Shown: positions 22,491 through 30,488 of the stretch, in pieces
How the letters are laid out: every line of letters begins with the position of its first letter
How positions within the stretch are numbered: position 1 is the first letter of the stretch
Notes under the pieces: model-generated
Seen by the model: the letters and a program-made list of their open reading frames with translations, nothing else
Databases searched by the model: none
What the model was told of the DNA's origin: nothing
Translations under genes and position numbers: made by a program
Origin: Caldilineaceae bacterium
Lineage (GTDB): Bacteria > Chloroflexota > Anaerolineae > Caldilineales > Caldilineaceae
Reading direction: 5' to 3'
Length of the DNA: 47,228 bases
NCBI GenBank assembly: GCA_018003515.1
Contig: JAGNDO010000039.1
Coordinates: 1-47,228 of the forward strand

Positions 22491-22910
22491 TCAACTGATC
22501 TCTAGGCTTTCTGCGCTGCCTAGGTCACGTTGGAAAGTTCTCATAACTTGTCCATGAGCCGTCTTAAATACGTCTGGCCTGTCTTCAAATTGATCCGCTA
22601 CACAAAACACCAACCTATCCCCATCAAGATAATATATGCCCAAATACGTTTCTCCAGCGTATTGACCAAACGTGTCGGTATATTCGATGTGCTTTGGATT
22701 TTTGCTGGGGTCTATTTTGAAGAGCCCCTTTATGGGAATAGTTCCATCAGATATTCTAACGACAAATGTATCATCCTTAAATACTGTTCTAGGCTTCCAG
22801 CCTTCCTCATCGTCGATTGGCTCTTTTAAGCCGTTTCTTTCGTAGGCAATTTGAATCCAGTCACCTTGAAATTTCTCTATTTCTTTTTTTAGCGTATCTT
22901 CTTCAAGCAT
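22491..22910 (-). CDS. TIGR03067-type protein
   Basis: 139 residues. The order FQGDWIQIAYERNGLKEPID, TVFKDDTFVVRISDGT, IKGLFKIDPSKNPKHIEYTD, TYLGIYYLDGDRLVFCVADQ, EDRPDVF reproduces the TIGR03067 domain first defined in Planctomycetes (LQGTW.....G..F.LDP.K.PK.ID, YxLDGDxLxxC). Such domains are beta-barrel-like and of unknown function. No signal peptide. AAGGTG precedes the start. A 22-bp palindrome 31 bp upstream may be its operator. Confidence 0.78.
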   Translation of the reverse strand: MLEEDTLKKEIEKFQGDWIQIAYERNGLKEPIDDEEGWKPRTVFKDDTFVVRISDGTIPIKGLFKIDPSKNPKHIEYTDTFGQYAGETYLGIYYLDGDRLVFCVADQFEDRPDVFKTAHGQVMRTFQRDLGSAESLEIS

Positions 22911-22940
22911 GTTTTCACCTTATAGAAAATGATTTTGAAA

Positions 22941-22962
22941 CGTATCAATATGTATTGATACG
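22941..22962. promoter_or_regulatory. 22-bp palindrome upstream of the TIGR03067-type gene
   Basis: CGTATCAATA-TG-TATTGATACG is a perfect inverted repeat 31 bp before the start codon, between element D3 and the gene. Length and position fit a repressor site for a homodimer. The binding protein is not known. Confidence 0.5.
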
Positions 22963-23160
22963 ACGAAACTCCTGAAAGTCAGCTTCAGATTGCGCCAAAC
23001 GGTCACGACGAAAAGATGGACCACGGGGATCCCCGTGGTCCATCTTTTCGTCGTGACCGTATTCCCCTACCCATGTCCCTGCATAAACCGACCCATCCGC
23101 ACGATGCCTCTATCCGCTTGCTTCATCTCCCGCCGGTCTCGACAGGGAGTTGGGTTGGTC
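22963..23160 (-). repeat. Inter-cassette element copy D3 (58-bp perfect palindrome, diverged core)
   Basis: Minus strand: GGATGGGTCGGTTTATGCAG with GGACATGGGTAG is the aminotransferase end (R-M-G-R-F-M-Q-G-H-G-stop). Then comes a loop-less perfect 58-bp palindrome (23001-23058) whose core differs from the other copies but whose GACGAAAA/TTTTCGTC shoulders are kept. The flank 23105-23160 (GAGACCGGCGGGAGATGAAG...) is shared with copy D2 at about 24145-24215. The stretch 23161-23258 holds a small hairpin (CCGCCAGGCTTGGCGG) and no gene. Confidence 0.75.
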
Positions 23161-23258
23161 TGAGAGGCAATGCCACGTATCGCCCACAAGCACCCGGCAG
23201 CGACGGGTGATTGCCCATGTAAAACCGCCAGGCTTGGCGGCTCCGTCGAATTGCCTTG

Positions 23259-23861
23259 TTATGCCTTTTTCGTCTTCTTGGCACCAGAGCCCGGATCTTC
23301 TTGCCGGACAAGCATGTCCATGAATTTTGCAAATCGCCTCTGTCTGGTTACAGGTCTCTTTGCACTTGTCAATCCGTACGCGATGGCATACCGACTCGAT
23401 TTGGTGAGCGTTTCAAAAAACTGTTTCGCTTTCGGCTTGCTCTCCAGTGCTGCCAGGAAATCTGCTGGCACTTTCATTTCACTTGCCACATAGGCGTTCT
23501 CCCAGCGGCCGTCCACTTTGGCGGCTCGAATATGCACGAGCCCTGACTCTCTCATCCGGCCCTCGCTCATCAAACGCCCCGCATGTTCTCTGTTCCTTTT
23601 TGACCAGTTGCTTCGCGCCGTCCTGGGCGTAATTCGCTGGAAATAAGCCTGGTCATCGGCTGACTGCTTGACGCCGTCAATCCAGCCCCAGCATAGTGCC
23701 TCAATCACGACATCGTTCCAAGTCACGCTCGGAATACCACTCTTTTTCTTGAATATCTTTACCCACAGCTCACTTTCGGTGGCGTGATTCACCTTGAGCC
23801 ATCGGCCGAGATCTTTTGGCGTTGCAAAGGTCATGATTCTCGCTGGATCGGGTTCAAGCAT
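23259..23861 (-). CDS. YdeI/OmpD-associated family protein
   Basis: 200 residues with the YdeI signatures: LGRWLKVNHATESELWVKIF, EALCWGWIDGVKQSADDQAY, QRITPRTARSNWSKRNREHA and a C-terminal KFMDMLV..... block. Members are annotated as bacteriocin-protection or OmpD-associated proteins; the molecular action is unclear. The Lys-rich tail KKTKKA is ordinary for the family. GAGGAG precedes the start. It lies between elements D2 and D3, alone on its unit. Confidence 0.88.
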   Translation of the reverse strand: MLEPDPARIMTFATPKDLGRWLKVNHATESELWVKIFKKKSGIPSVTWNDVVIEALCWGWIDGVKQSADDQAYFQRITPRTARSNWSKRNREHAGRLMSEGRMRESGLVHIRAAKVDGRWENAYVASEMKVPADFLAALESKPKAKQFFETLTKSSRYAIAYGLTSAKRPVTRQRRFAKFMDMLVRQEDPGSGAKKTKKA

Positions 23862-23884
23862 GAAACTAGATTCTCCTCGGCATA

Positions 23885-24027
23885 ATGATCATTATCCAGC
23901 AATTGACAAAACAACTGTAGCATAGAACGACCTGGCCTGCAACAGATCGCCAAATGACCCAAGATGAAAAAGGCGGGTGACGGGATTTCCCGTCACCCGC
24001 CTTTTTCGTCCTGTCCGTTCGCCTTCT
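23885..24027 (-). repeat. Inter-cassette element copy D2 (palindrome and promoter-like tract)
   Basis: Near-perfect palindrome GAAAAAGGCGGGTGACGGGA / TTTCCCGTCACCCGCC (about 23958-24010) with A-runs and T-runs outside, followed on the minus strand by TTGTTTTGTCAATTGCTGGA and TAATGATCATTATGCC just upstream of the YdeI-type gene. Upstream side joins the aminotransferase fragment at 24028. Confidence 0.75.
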
Positions 24028-24110
24028 CTACCCGTGCCGCTGCATGAACCGATACATCCGCTCCAACGCCTTCTCAATGTTCTCTTTGATGGCCACATCA
24101 TACGCAACGA
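24028..24110 (-). pseudogene. Duplicated 3' end of the aminotransferase gene
   Basis: The minus strand encodes IKENIEKALERMYRFMQRHG and a stop, the same last 20 residues as the true aminotransferase (25906-27147) except for one residue, and nucleotide similarity extends over about 80 bp including the stop. The rest of the gene is absent. Upstream of the fragment the sequence is unrelated to the aminotransferase. It therefore records a duplication of the junction, not a separate gene. Between it and 24405 there is no gene; an inverted-repeat-like stretch at 24222-24340 is discussed under rejected items. Confidence 0.85.
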
Positions 24111-24405
24111 CCTGTGCTTCCAGATCCGCCGCACGGCTGACTTGCCAAGCGATGCCTTTATCCGCTTGCTCTTCTTCCGCCGGTCTCGATGGGGAGTAGG
24201 TTGGCCTGAGAGTCAATTCCACCTAACAACAACTTCACTGGCTGTGACGGGAAGCGTGGCAATCAGTGGAATACCAATTCAGTTCGAGCGCACAAATACC
24301 TTGTTTTGTCATTGCATTAGCTGGGTCCAGTGTTAGCATGGTTGGCAGGCTGAAAACCACGCACGATAACTGGTTTAGCTTTCAAGCCCTTGTACACTAC
24401 ATACA

Positions 24406-25671
24406 TTAAAGATCGAACCTCAAAGCGTCTAATTTATCATCCATCAGTGGTACGACATCCAATAAGTCTTTGAGTTCGCGTAAATCTGCTTCTGTGATTA
24501 CTACAACGCAGATATTGTCTCTATCATATGCGGAATGAATCTCCCTCAATGCATCAGCACCCTGGTGTGCGCCTGTAATACCGGACGTCGAAAAAACTAC
24601 ACCAAGCCGGGTTTTTGTCTTTGTGAGTTTGCCGATAAAGTCTCGGATTTCCTTTGCACCAATGGGTTTGTTCCAGTTTTTGCACTCCACCAAAAAATAT
24701 CTTCCGTATTCATCCAAAAAAGTCTTTTTGGTGCTTCCAATATACTCGCACACTATGTCAATTTCGCTCGATGCAGTTCTGATATCCTTATATTTGCACT
24801 GTATGAATGGATGAACATCAAATGCTTGCGCCGCAAGATTTTCAAGAGATTTCTTTTTCTCGTCATTAGTACTCGAATTAGCTACGATGTTGAGTAGCTC
24901 CTGCAATTGGTTACCCGGGACTGTACTTGGAACTGGTGCCTGTGTCCCCGAGCCCAATGGCCTAGTTAGAAGCTTCTCTATTTCGACTGCATCCTGGGAT
25001 GTAAGATAGCGCAGGGTGTATGAATACGGAATATTACTCTTTTGAATGTATATGGTCTGCTGCGTTAACAACACACCGATATTAACTTTTGCGGCCGATA
25101 GGTAAGTAGATAATTGTTGTTTTCCATATTCTTGAATGGTCTCCGTAGCATGTTTTGATATTTTGATTTCAAAAATGCAATGGAAAGGTGAAGAGCCACT
25201 CACTGTCAATGCGGCATCCAGGCGCTGCCCTCGTACCCCAGGAAAAGACGGCTCTAATAATAGCTCAGATTCTGCATATCCGAGAAGCCTTGCGAATCTC
25301 GGCAAAGCGTACGTCAATAGGTTCAGTTCGGTAATAAAATTAATCTCTGGAAGGCGCCGAAGGAGTTCATATATGTTCTGAGGTTCAGCAGCCATTGGAG
25401 TGGCTGACGGCATTCCATTAAAAGCTTTTCGTAGCTTATGTATGGCATATTTAGACAAACCAAGATTATGCGAAGCATCATCCAGGTTTTTGTATGCTCC
25501 CAGCGCATTCTCAATTTCAGCAATCGCTCGCTCACGACCTACTACATTTGCCCATTGCTCAAGAACTCTTATGCGATTGGTCGCACCTAATTCTTGACCT
25601 CCTGAGTATGCTTCCCATGCCGCAGCCAAGGCATCTGCGAAAACCCATCTTGGATCTATGACAACACGCAT
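24406..25671 (-). CDS. Protein with two PD-(D/E)XK nuclease-like motifs (Mrr-like C-terminus)
   Basis: 421 residues. The C-terminal half is a restriction-endonuclease-like Mrr_cat domain: SSEIDIV (Asp305) followed by GRYFLVECKNW (Glu329, Lys331) and the LGVVFSTSGITG strand. A second motif lies earlier: GQRLDAALTV (Asp152) and CIFEIKISKH (Glu168, Lys170), again D...ExK, as in type I HsdR N-terminal or PD-(D/E)XK family domains. The N-terminal 130 residues are helical (LRRLPEINFITELNLLTYAL). AT-richer than its neighbours, with an isolated position between elements D1 and D2, so probably acquired. Likely a modification-dependent or stand-alone anti-phage nuclease. The start at MRVVIDPRW has GGAAG upstream; in-frame ATGs 72-78 bases further upstream are possible. 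Confidence 0.75.
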   Translation of the reverse strand: MRVVIDPRWVFADALAAAWEAYSGGQELGATNRIRVLEQWANVVGRERAIAEIENALGAYKNLDDASHNLGLSKYAIHKLRKAFNGMPSATPMAAEPQNIYELLRRLPEINFITELNLLTYALPRFARLLGYAESELLLEPSFPGVRGQRLDAALTVSGSSPFHCIFEIKISKHATETIQEYGKQQLSTYLSAAKVNIGVLLTQQTIYIQKSNIPYSYTLRYLTSQDAVEIEKLLTRPLGSGTQAPVPSTVPGNQLQELLNIVANSSTNDEKKKSLENLAAQAFDVHPFIQCKYKDIRTASSEIDIVCEYIGSTKKTFLDEYGRYFLVECKNWNKPIGAKEIRDFIGKLTKTKTRLGVVFSTSGITGAHQGADALREIHSAYDRDNICVVVITEADLRELKDLLDVVPLMDDKLDALRFDL

Positions 25672-25784
25672 ATCTAAATTCTTCCGTTGATATACTGTTA
25701 GAGCACAAAAAAAGCCCAGTAGCTGAGACTGAATTTTCAACATGTTCATAGTCACCAGCCTGGCAACTATTATTTCCAGCCACG

Positions 25785-25905
25785 AATAAAGTAACTGTAA
25801 CACGGAACGGCTTACTCCACAACAGATCACCAAAACGGACAAGAACGAAAAAGGCGGGCGACGGGAATTCCCGTCACCCGCCTTTTCCGTTCCGTCCATA
25901 AATTC
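25785..25905 (-). repeat. Inter-cassette element copy D1, attached to the intact aminotransferase
   Basis: Immediately after the aminotransferase stop: a near-perfect palindrome GGCGGGTGACGGGAATTCCC / GTCGCCCGCC with A/T runs (about 25838-25898), then GTTTTGGTGATCTGTTGTGG and a GTTACAGTTACTTTATTCG tract like that of the other copies. Probably the ancestral form; terminator for the aminotransferase and leader for the nuclease gene. Confidence 0.75.
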
Positions 25906-27147
25906 CTACCCATGCCGCTGCATGAACCGATACATCCGCTCCAACGCCTTCTCGATATTCTCTTTGCTGGCCGCGTACGCGCAGCGCACGTGGCCCACGC
26001 CCCCCTCCCCAAACGCACTGCCGGGGATGACGGCGACCCGCTCTTCCAGCAGCAGACGCTCGGCGAATTCGTACTCGTCCATGCCGGCGCCCCGGATACT
26101 GGGGAAGGCGTAGAAGGCGCCCTTGGGTTCAAAACAGGCCATGCCGATGCTGTTTAGCCCGCCCACGATCAGTTGCCGCCGCTCATCATAGCTGCGGCGC
26201 ATGGTCTCCACATGCTCCTCCACCGCCGGGTCGGTGAAGGCGGTCAGGGCCGCCTCTTGCCCCACGGTGGGAGCAGACATGATCAAATATTGGTGGATCT
26301 TGCGCATGGCCCCCAAGATGTCTGCCGGGCCCATAGCATAGCCGATGCGCCAGCCGGTCATGGCGTAATCCTTGCTCATCCCACCCAGATGCACCGTGCG
26401 ATCCTTCATGCCGGGCAGAGAGGCGAACATAACGTGGCGATGATCCCCGTAGACCAGCCGGTCGTAGATCTCGTCGGAGACCACCAGCAGATCGTGCTTT
26501 TGGGCCACGTGGGCGATGGCCAACATGCCCGCCCGGTCCATCACCGCGCCCGTGGGGTTGCTGGGGAAGCCGATCAGAATGGCCTTGGTGCGGGGGGTGA
26601 TGGCGGCCTCGATCTGGGCGGCGGTGACCTCGAAATTCTCCGTGGCGTAGGTGGGGATGTCCACCACCACACCCCCGGCCAGGAGCACCCCGGCCGTATA
26701 GCTGACAAAGCAGGGTTCGGGCACAATCACCTCGTCGCCCGGGTCCAAAATGGCCTGGAAGGTGAGGTACATGGCCTCGCTCACCCCCACGGTGATCAGG
26801 GCCTCGGTTTCCGGGTTGTAATGGGGACCGGCGTAGCGGCTGGCCCAGTTGTGGACCACGGCCTCCCGCAGTTCCATCATGCCCGAATTGGAGGTATAGG
26901 CCGTGTGGCCCCGCTCCAAGCTGGCGATACCGGCGTTGAGGATGGGTGCGGGCGTCACAAAATCCGGCTCGCCGATGCCCAGGCTGATCACGTCATCCAT
27001 GGTGGCGGCGATGTCGAAGAAGCGGCGGATGGGGGACGGCGGCACAATCCCCACCCGGCGGCTGATGCGGTTGACGGTTTTGGTGCCGTTCGGGGTCTGG
27101 GGCTGTTGGGGCAAGGTCAGCACAGGGCTGGCAGGTGAAGCAATCAT
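25906..27147 (-). CDS. Class I/II PLP aminotransferase
   Basis: 413 residues, fold type I. IGLGEPDFVTP, AYTSNSGMMELREAV, FPSNPTGAVM, VVSDEIYDRLVY, the PLP lysine in GGMSKDYAMTGWRIGY, and the Arg of GVGHVRCAYA are as expected for subgroup I (AspC/DapL/PatA-like). The exact amino donor is not clear; the closest known activities are aspartate or N-succinyl-diaminopimelate transamination. The start has GGAGAGAACC upstream. Its last 20 codons are the sequence found duplicated at the head of the accessory units to its left. Confidence 0.92.
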   Translation of the reverse strand: MIASPASPVLTLPQQPQTPNGTKTVNRISRRVGIVPPSPIRRFFDIAATMDDVISLGIGEPDFVTPAPILNAGIASLERGHTAYTSNSGMMELREAVVHNWASRYAGPHYNPETEALITVGVSEAMYLTFQAILDPGDEVIVPEPCFVSYTAGVLLAGGVVVDIPTYATENFEVTAAQIEAAITPRTKAILIGFPSNPTGAVMDRAGMLAIAHVAQKHDLLVVSDEIYDRLVYGDHRHVMFASLPGMKDRTVHLGGMSKDYAMTGWRIGYAMGPADILGAMRKIHQYLIMSAPTVGQEAALTAFTDPAVEEHVETMRRSYDERRQLIVGGLNSIGMACFEPKGAFYAFPSIRGAGMDEYEFAERLLLEERVAVIPGSAFGEGGVGHVRCAYAASKENIEKALERMYRFMQRHG

Positions 27148-27473
27148 GATCGGTTCTCTCCGTAGAAAATAGGCTATTGGGCCAGAATGTTATCTCAAAC
27201 GTCAACGGGCTGCGCCGTGTTCCCAGCGCGATGGAAAAAGCCGATGAGGCCGCTTGCAGGAATCGGTTCGACTTTGCCCGATCCCTACCGGCGGCTAGCT
27301 GTGGCCAACCCGCCTATGCCGGAGATTTGAATGCCTTGGATGATCATGGGTGATTCCTTGTGAATTTCAAGGGATTTGCGGAGGGGATTGGGAGATTGGG
27401 AAATTAGGCGATTGGGAGATTGGGAGATTGGGAGGTTGGTTGACCGCCACTAATCTCTTAATCTCCCAATCGC
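27148..27473. repeat. Gene-free stretch with a family C hairpin (27384-27485)
   Basis: The left 230 bp show no gene, only the leader of the aminotransferase. From 27384 a left arm of GGGAGATTGGGAAATTAGGC-type 8-mers is mirrored by CTAATCTCTTAATCTCCCAA and CGCTCAATCGC. It reaches across the gatA stop codon, so the last gatA codons are drawn from this repeat. Confidence 0.65.
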
Positions 27474-28946
27474 TCAATCGCTAATCCCTACCCCCGCCCG
27501 CCGCTCGTGCCACGCCGTCGATTGCTCATACGCGTGGGCCGTGCGCAGGATGACTTCTTCGCCCAAGTGCGGGCCGATGAGTTGCAGGCCGATGGGCAGG
27601 CCGTCGCCGTCAAAGCCGCAGGGGACGCTGATGCCGCATAGACCCGCCAGGTTGACGCTGATGGTGAAAACGTCGGCCAGATACATCTCCAGGGGATTGT
27701 CGATCTTCTCGCCAAACTTGAAGGCGGTGGTGGGCGACGTGGGGCAGGCGATCACGTCCACCTGCTCAAAAGCCCGCTCGAAGTCCTGTTTGATCAACGT
27801 GCGCACCTGTTGGGCCTTGAGATAATAGGCGTCGTAATAGCCCGCGCTCAGGGCATACGTCCCCAACATGATGCGCCGCTTGACCTCGGCCCCAAAGCCC
27901 TGGCCCCGGGTCTGGCGGAAGTTGTCCAGCAAATTCTGCGCCCCGGCGCTGTGGCCAAAGCGCACCCCGTCAAAGCGGGAGAGGTTGGCGCTGGCCTCCG
28001 CGGTGGCGACCATATAATAGACCGGCAGCGCCTTCTCCGTGTAGGGCAGGCTGACCGGCACGATCTTCGCCCCCAAACTTTCCAGATGGGCGATGGCGGC
28101 CCGCACAGCCTGCTCCACTTCGGGCTGCATGCCATCGATGAAATATTCTGCGGGCAGACCGATGCGCAATCCGGCCACCTCCCCGGTCAGGGCCGCGGCG
28201 TAGTCGGGCACAGGGACGGGCATGCTGGTGCTGTCGTGGGCATCCTGCCCGGCCATGACGCCCAAGAGGATGGCCGCGTCCCGCACGTCCTTGGTGAGGG
28301 GGCCGATCTGGTCCAGGCTGCTGCCATAGGCGATCAACCCATAGCGGCTGATGCGGCCATAGGAGGGCTTCATCCCCACCACGCCGCACAGGGCCGCGGG
28401 CTGGCGCACGCTGCCGCCGGTGTCTGTGCCCAACGCGCCCAGGGCTAAATCCGCCGCCACCGCGGCCGCCGAGCCACCGCTGCTGCCGCCGGGCACCCGG
28501 CTCAAATCCCAGGGGTTGTGGGTGACAAAATAGCCGCTGTTCTCCGTGCTGGATCCCATGGCAAACTCGTCCGTGTTGGTCTTTCCCAGGATCACCGCGC
28601 CGGCATTCTGCAACTTCTGCACCGCCGTGGCCGTGAAGGGGGGCACATAGCCCTCCAAAATCCGGCTGCCGGCGGTGGTGGGGATGCCCTCGGTGGAGAG
28701 CACATCTTTGATGGCCAGAGGGATGCCCAACAGCGGCCCGTCCTCGCCCGCGGCCCGGCGGCGGTCGGCCTCCGCGGCCTGGGTCAACGCCCGGCCCGCG
28801 GTCACGGTCAAATAGGCCCGGATCTCCCCATCCTGGGCCGCGATGCGGTCCAGCACAGCTTGGGTTAGCTCCACCGAGGTAAAGTCCCCGGCCCGCAGCC
28901 CGTCCAGCGCTTCGTGGATGGTCAATCTGTGAAGTTGCTTGGTCAT
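27474..28946 (-). CDS. gatA: Glutamyl-tRNA(Gln) amidotransferase subunit A
   Basis: 490 residues, amidase-signature family: catalytic Lys in [20 protein letters not shown], cis-Ser in [16 protein letters not shown], nucleophile Ser in [16 protein letters not shown], then [20 protein letters not shown] and [17 protein letters not shown]. With GatC and GatB it amidates misacylated Glu-tRNA(Gln) or Asp-tRNA(Asn). gatC precedes it by about 49 bp; gatB is not in the window. The start at [14 protein letters not shown] was chosen because upstream in-frame codons overlap gatC. Confidence 0.95.
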   Translation of the reverse strand: MTKQLHRLTIHEALDGLRAGDFTSVELTQAVLDRIAAQDGEIRAYLTVTAGRALTQAAEADRRRAAGEDGPLLGIPLAIKDVLSTEGIPTTAGSRILEGYVPPFTATAVQKLQNAGAVILGKTNTDEFAMGSSTENSGYFVTHNPWDLSRVPGGSSGGSAAAVAADLALGALGTDTGGSVRQPAALCGVVGMKPSYGRISRYGLIAYGSSLDQIGPLTKDVRDAAILLGVMAGQDAHDSTSMPVPVPDYAAALTGEVAGLRIGLPAEYFIDGMQPEVEQAVRAAIAHLESLGAKIVPVSLPYTEKALPVYYMVATAEASANLSRFDGVRFGHSAGAQNLLDNFRQTRGQGFGAEVKRRIMLGTYALSAGYYDAYYLKAQQVRTLIKQDFERAFEQVDVIACPTSPTTAFKFGEKIDNPLEMYLADVFTISVNLAGLCGISVPCGFDGDGLPIGLQLIGPHLGEEVILRTAHAYEQSTAWHERRAGVGISD

Positions 28947-28995
28947 AATCTCATATCCCGTTGATGGTCGAAGCGCACTCAACTCGCCCCTCGCC

Positions 28996-29286
28996 TTATT
29001 CCTCAAACACCGCCCGCACCCGAAAAAAACCATCCCCGCTGTCCGGGGCATTGGCCAGGGCCGCGGCGTTGGGCAGAGAGTCGCCCGGCACATCCGCCCG
29101 CATGACCGAGGCCAGGGGCAGAACGTAGGGGGTGGGGGGCACGTCGCTGGTGTCCACCTGCTGGATCTGGTCCGCGTAGTCCAGGATGGCGGAGATCTGC
29201 TGGCCGAAAAGGGCCACTTCGTCGTCGCTCAACGCCAGCTTGGCCAACTCGGCCACATGGCGAACTTCATCTTGGCTGAGGTGCAT
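28996..29286 (-). CDS. gatC: Glutamyl-tRNA(Gln) amidotransferase subunit C
   Basis: 96 residues. [60 protein letters not shown] and [13 protein letters not shown] are the GatC landmarks. It stabilises GatA on GatB in the tRNA-dependent amidotransferase. The start has AAGGGAG five to six bases upstream; longer frames run into the family A hairpin. First gene of gatC-gatA. Confidence 0.95.
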   Translation of the reverse strand: MHLSQDEVRHVAELAKLALSDDEVALFGQQISAILDYADQIQQVDTSDVPPTPYVLPLASVMRADVPGDSLPNAAALANAPDSGDGFFRVRAVFEE

Positions 29287-29297
29287 GGGAACTCCCT

Positions 29298-29381
29298 TAT
29301 CGAGTATCGTGTATCGAGTATTTCGTGTCCAAGGAGACCGGTTCATGTCACGAGAAAATACTCGATACACGATACTCGATA
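29298..29381. repeat. Family A hairpin upstream of gatC
   Basis: TATCGAGTATCGTGTATCGA and GTATTTCGTG on the left are mirrored by CACGAGAAAATACTCGATAC and ACGATACTCGATA on the right. It ends 11 bp before the gatC ATG on the transcript, so it is in the 5' leader. Same family at 33339-33410, 34242-34307, 46191-46267. Confidence 0.7.
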
Positions 29382-29385
29382 CAAA

Positions 29386-29467
29386 CAAAAACGCCGAGGC
29401 GATAAACCCCGGCGTTGTGTGCTGCGTCAAAGGCAAACAAAAACGCCGGGGCTTGTGCCCTCGGCGT
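29386..29467 (-). terminator. Twin terminator-like hairpins with alternative pairing
   Basis: On the minus strand two hairpins each end in CGGCGTTTTTG. Locally each stem has a mismatch or wobble, but the outer arms (29391-29399 with 29459-29467) and inner arms (29407-29416 with 29442-29451) are perfectly complementary, so one long nested hairpin competes with two short terminators. Placed upstream of gatC; could be an attenuator. No leader peptide is evident. Confidence 0.5.
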
Positions 29468-29632
29468 CGGCTGCCAACAAAAGAAGCCGTTACCGGGGCA
29501 CGCTGCTAGCTGCGGCAGCGGCCGGTACGGCGGCCAAAGTAGAGTCAATCCTGCTGGAATGAATGTAGTTCATGGGCGAAAGTATAGAGGCGATGGCGCG
29601 TTGTGTCAAGTTAATCGGGGCAAAAACAAGAA

Positions 29633-29703
29633 AACCACAAAGAGCACAAAGAACACAAAGATTCTTTTCTTCTTTCTTTGTGTTCTTTGTGCTCTTTGTG
29701 GTT
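29633..29703. repeat. Family B hairpin (29-bp arms)
   Basis: AACCACAAAGAGCACAAAGA and ACACAAAGA mirrored by TCTTTGTGTTCTTTGTGCTC and TTTGTGGTT around a 13-base loop. Lies between the divergent gatC and zinc-ribbon genes, 20 bp upstream of the promoter of the latter. The 521-bp gap 29287-29807 thus holds hairpin A, the twin terminators, hairpin B and a promoter. Confidence 0.7.
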
Positions 29704-29722
29704 AAGATTGAATCGAGTGGTT

Positions 29723-29751
29723 TTGGCCCTTTGTCTCTTGTGGGATATAAT
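29723..29751 (+). promoter_or_regulatory. Promoter of the zinc-ribbon membrane protein gene
   Basis: TTGGCC (29723-29728), 17-base spacer, perfect TATAAT (29746-29751); about 55 bp upstream of the ATG. Good sigma-70-type spacing. Confidence 0.65.
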
Positions 29752-29807
29752 GCGGCGGTATTGCCTACAATTCACCCCGATTTGAACGGGGGTCTAGGAG
29801 AGAGTTC

Positions 29808-30362
29808 ATGTCCGCAGATTTGACGAATACGATTGCCACGATTGCTGGCATTGTGGTGGCAGTTTTAGGGGCGGCGCTGTTCGCCTTTTGGGTGGCTATG
29901 GCCATCTGGACTTTTAACGATATCCGATCCCGCAGCCGGGATTGGCTGGCCATTATTTTGGCCTGTGTGCTGGTGCTGATCTTCCCGGTGATCGGCCTGA
30001 TCCTCTACATGCTGATCCGCCCCAAGGACACCCTGGCCGAGGTCTATGACCGGGCCTTGGAAGAAGAAGCCCTGTTGCGGGAGATTGAAGAGACCCTTTC
30101 CTGCGTCTCCTGTGGCGTACCGGCCAAGGAAGAGTGGGTCTATTGCCCCAACTGCCATGCCGAACTGCAACACGGCTGCAACACCTGTGGCCGCTATGTG
30201 CGCAACGAATGGGACATCTGCGTCTTCTGCGGCACGGCCCAGAGGCAAGCCCTGGCCCCCCAATCCGCCCCTGCCCCTGTAGGCAACAGGATGGGCGGTA
30301 TCGGCGACGGCTATCCTCAACAGGACGAGTCCCTTTACCGTCCGGTGCAGATGCGGGAGTAG
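29808..30362 (+). CDS. Membrane protein with double zinc ribbon
   Basis: 184 residues: two membrane helices (about 10-33 and 45-70, IILACVLVLIFPVIGLILYM), an acidic helix, then two zinc ribbons, CVSCGVPAKEEWVYCPNC and CNTCGRYVRNEWDICVFC, each CxxC...CxxC. The tail is a flexible Pro/Ala/Gly segment. The layout (PLDc_N-like hairpin plus DZR) is common in Chloroflexota and of unknown function, perhaps an adaptor. TAGGAGAG precedes the start. An intrinsic terminator follows, so it is monocistronic. Confidence 0.8.
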   Translation: MSADLTNTIATIAGIVVAVLGAALFAFWVAMAIWTFNDIRSRSRDWLAIILACVLVLIFPVIGLILYMLIRPKDTLAEVYDRALEEEALLREIEETLSCVSCGVPAKEEWVYCPNCHAELQHGCNTCGRYVRNEWDICVFCGTAQRQALAPQSAPAPVGNRMGGIGDGYPQQDESLYRPVQMRE

Positions 30363-30414
30363 GTACACCCTTTCCCCGCGCCGCCGGACCCGTCCTGAAA
30401 GAACTGCCGAACGA

Positions 30415-30442
30415 AACGCCGACCAGATCAGGTCGGCGTTTT
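30415..30442 (+). terminator. Intrinsic terminator after the zinc-ribbon gene
   Basis: AACGCCGACC-agatca-GGTCGGCGTT followed by TT. Perfect 10-bp stem. Confidence 0.85.
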
Positions 30443-30488
30443 CTGTGTCCCCGGCGGTTAACCCGTTTTTTCGAGAAAGAAGTCTGCT

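Noticed and set aside
24112..24222. Open frame of 64 codons ending in the aminotransferase tail as a small gene
   Set aside because: Only its last 20 or so codons are related to anything, it has no ribosome binding site, and it shares non-coding flank with the copy at 23.1 kb.
24222..24340. Integron-type attC site (minus strand CTAAC...GTTAGGT, about 107 bp) and hence an integron cassette array
   Set aside because: One GTTRRRY-like end is present, but the partner core is imperfect, inner L boxes do not pair as required, other units lack such sites, and no tyrosine integrase is in the window. The repeated aminotransferase 3' end explains the array better.
29386..29540. tRNA or small stable RNA gene upstream of gatC
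   Set aside because: No cloverleaf, no TTC-loop motif; only terminator-like stems can be drawn.
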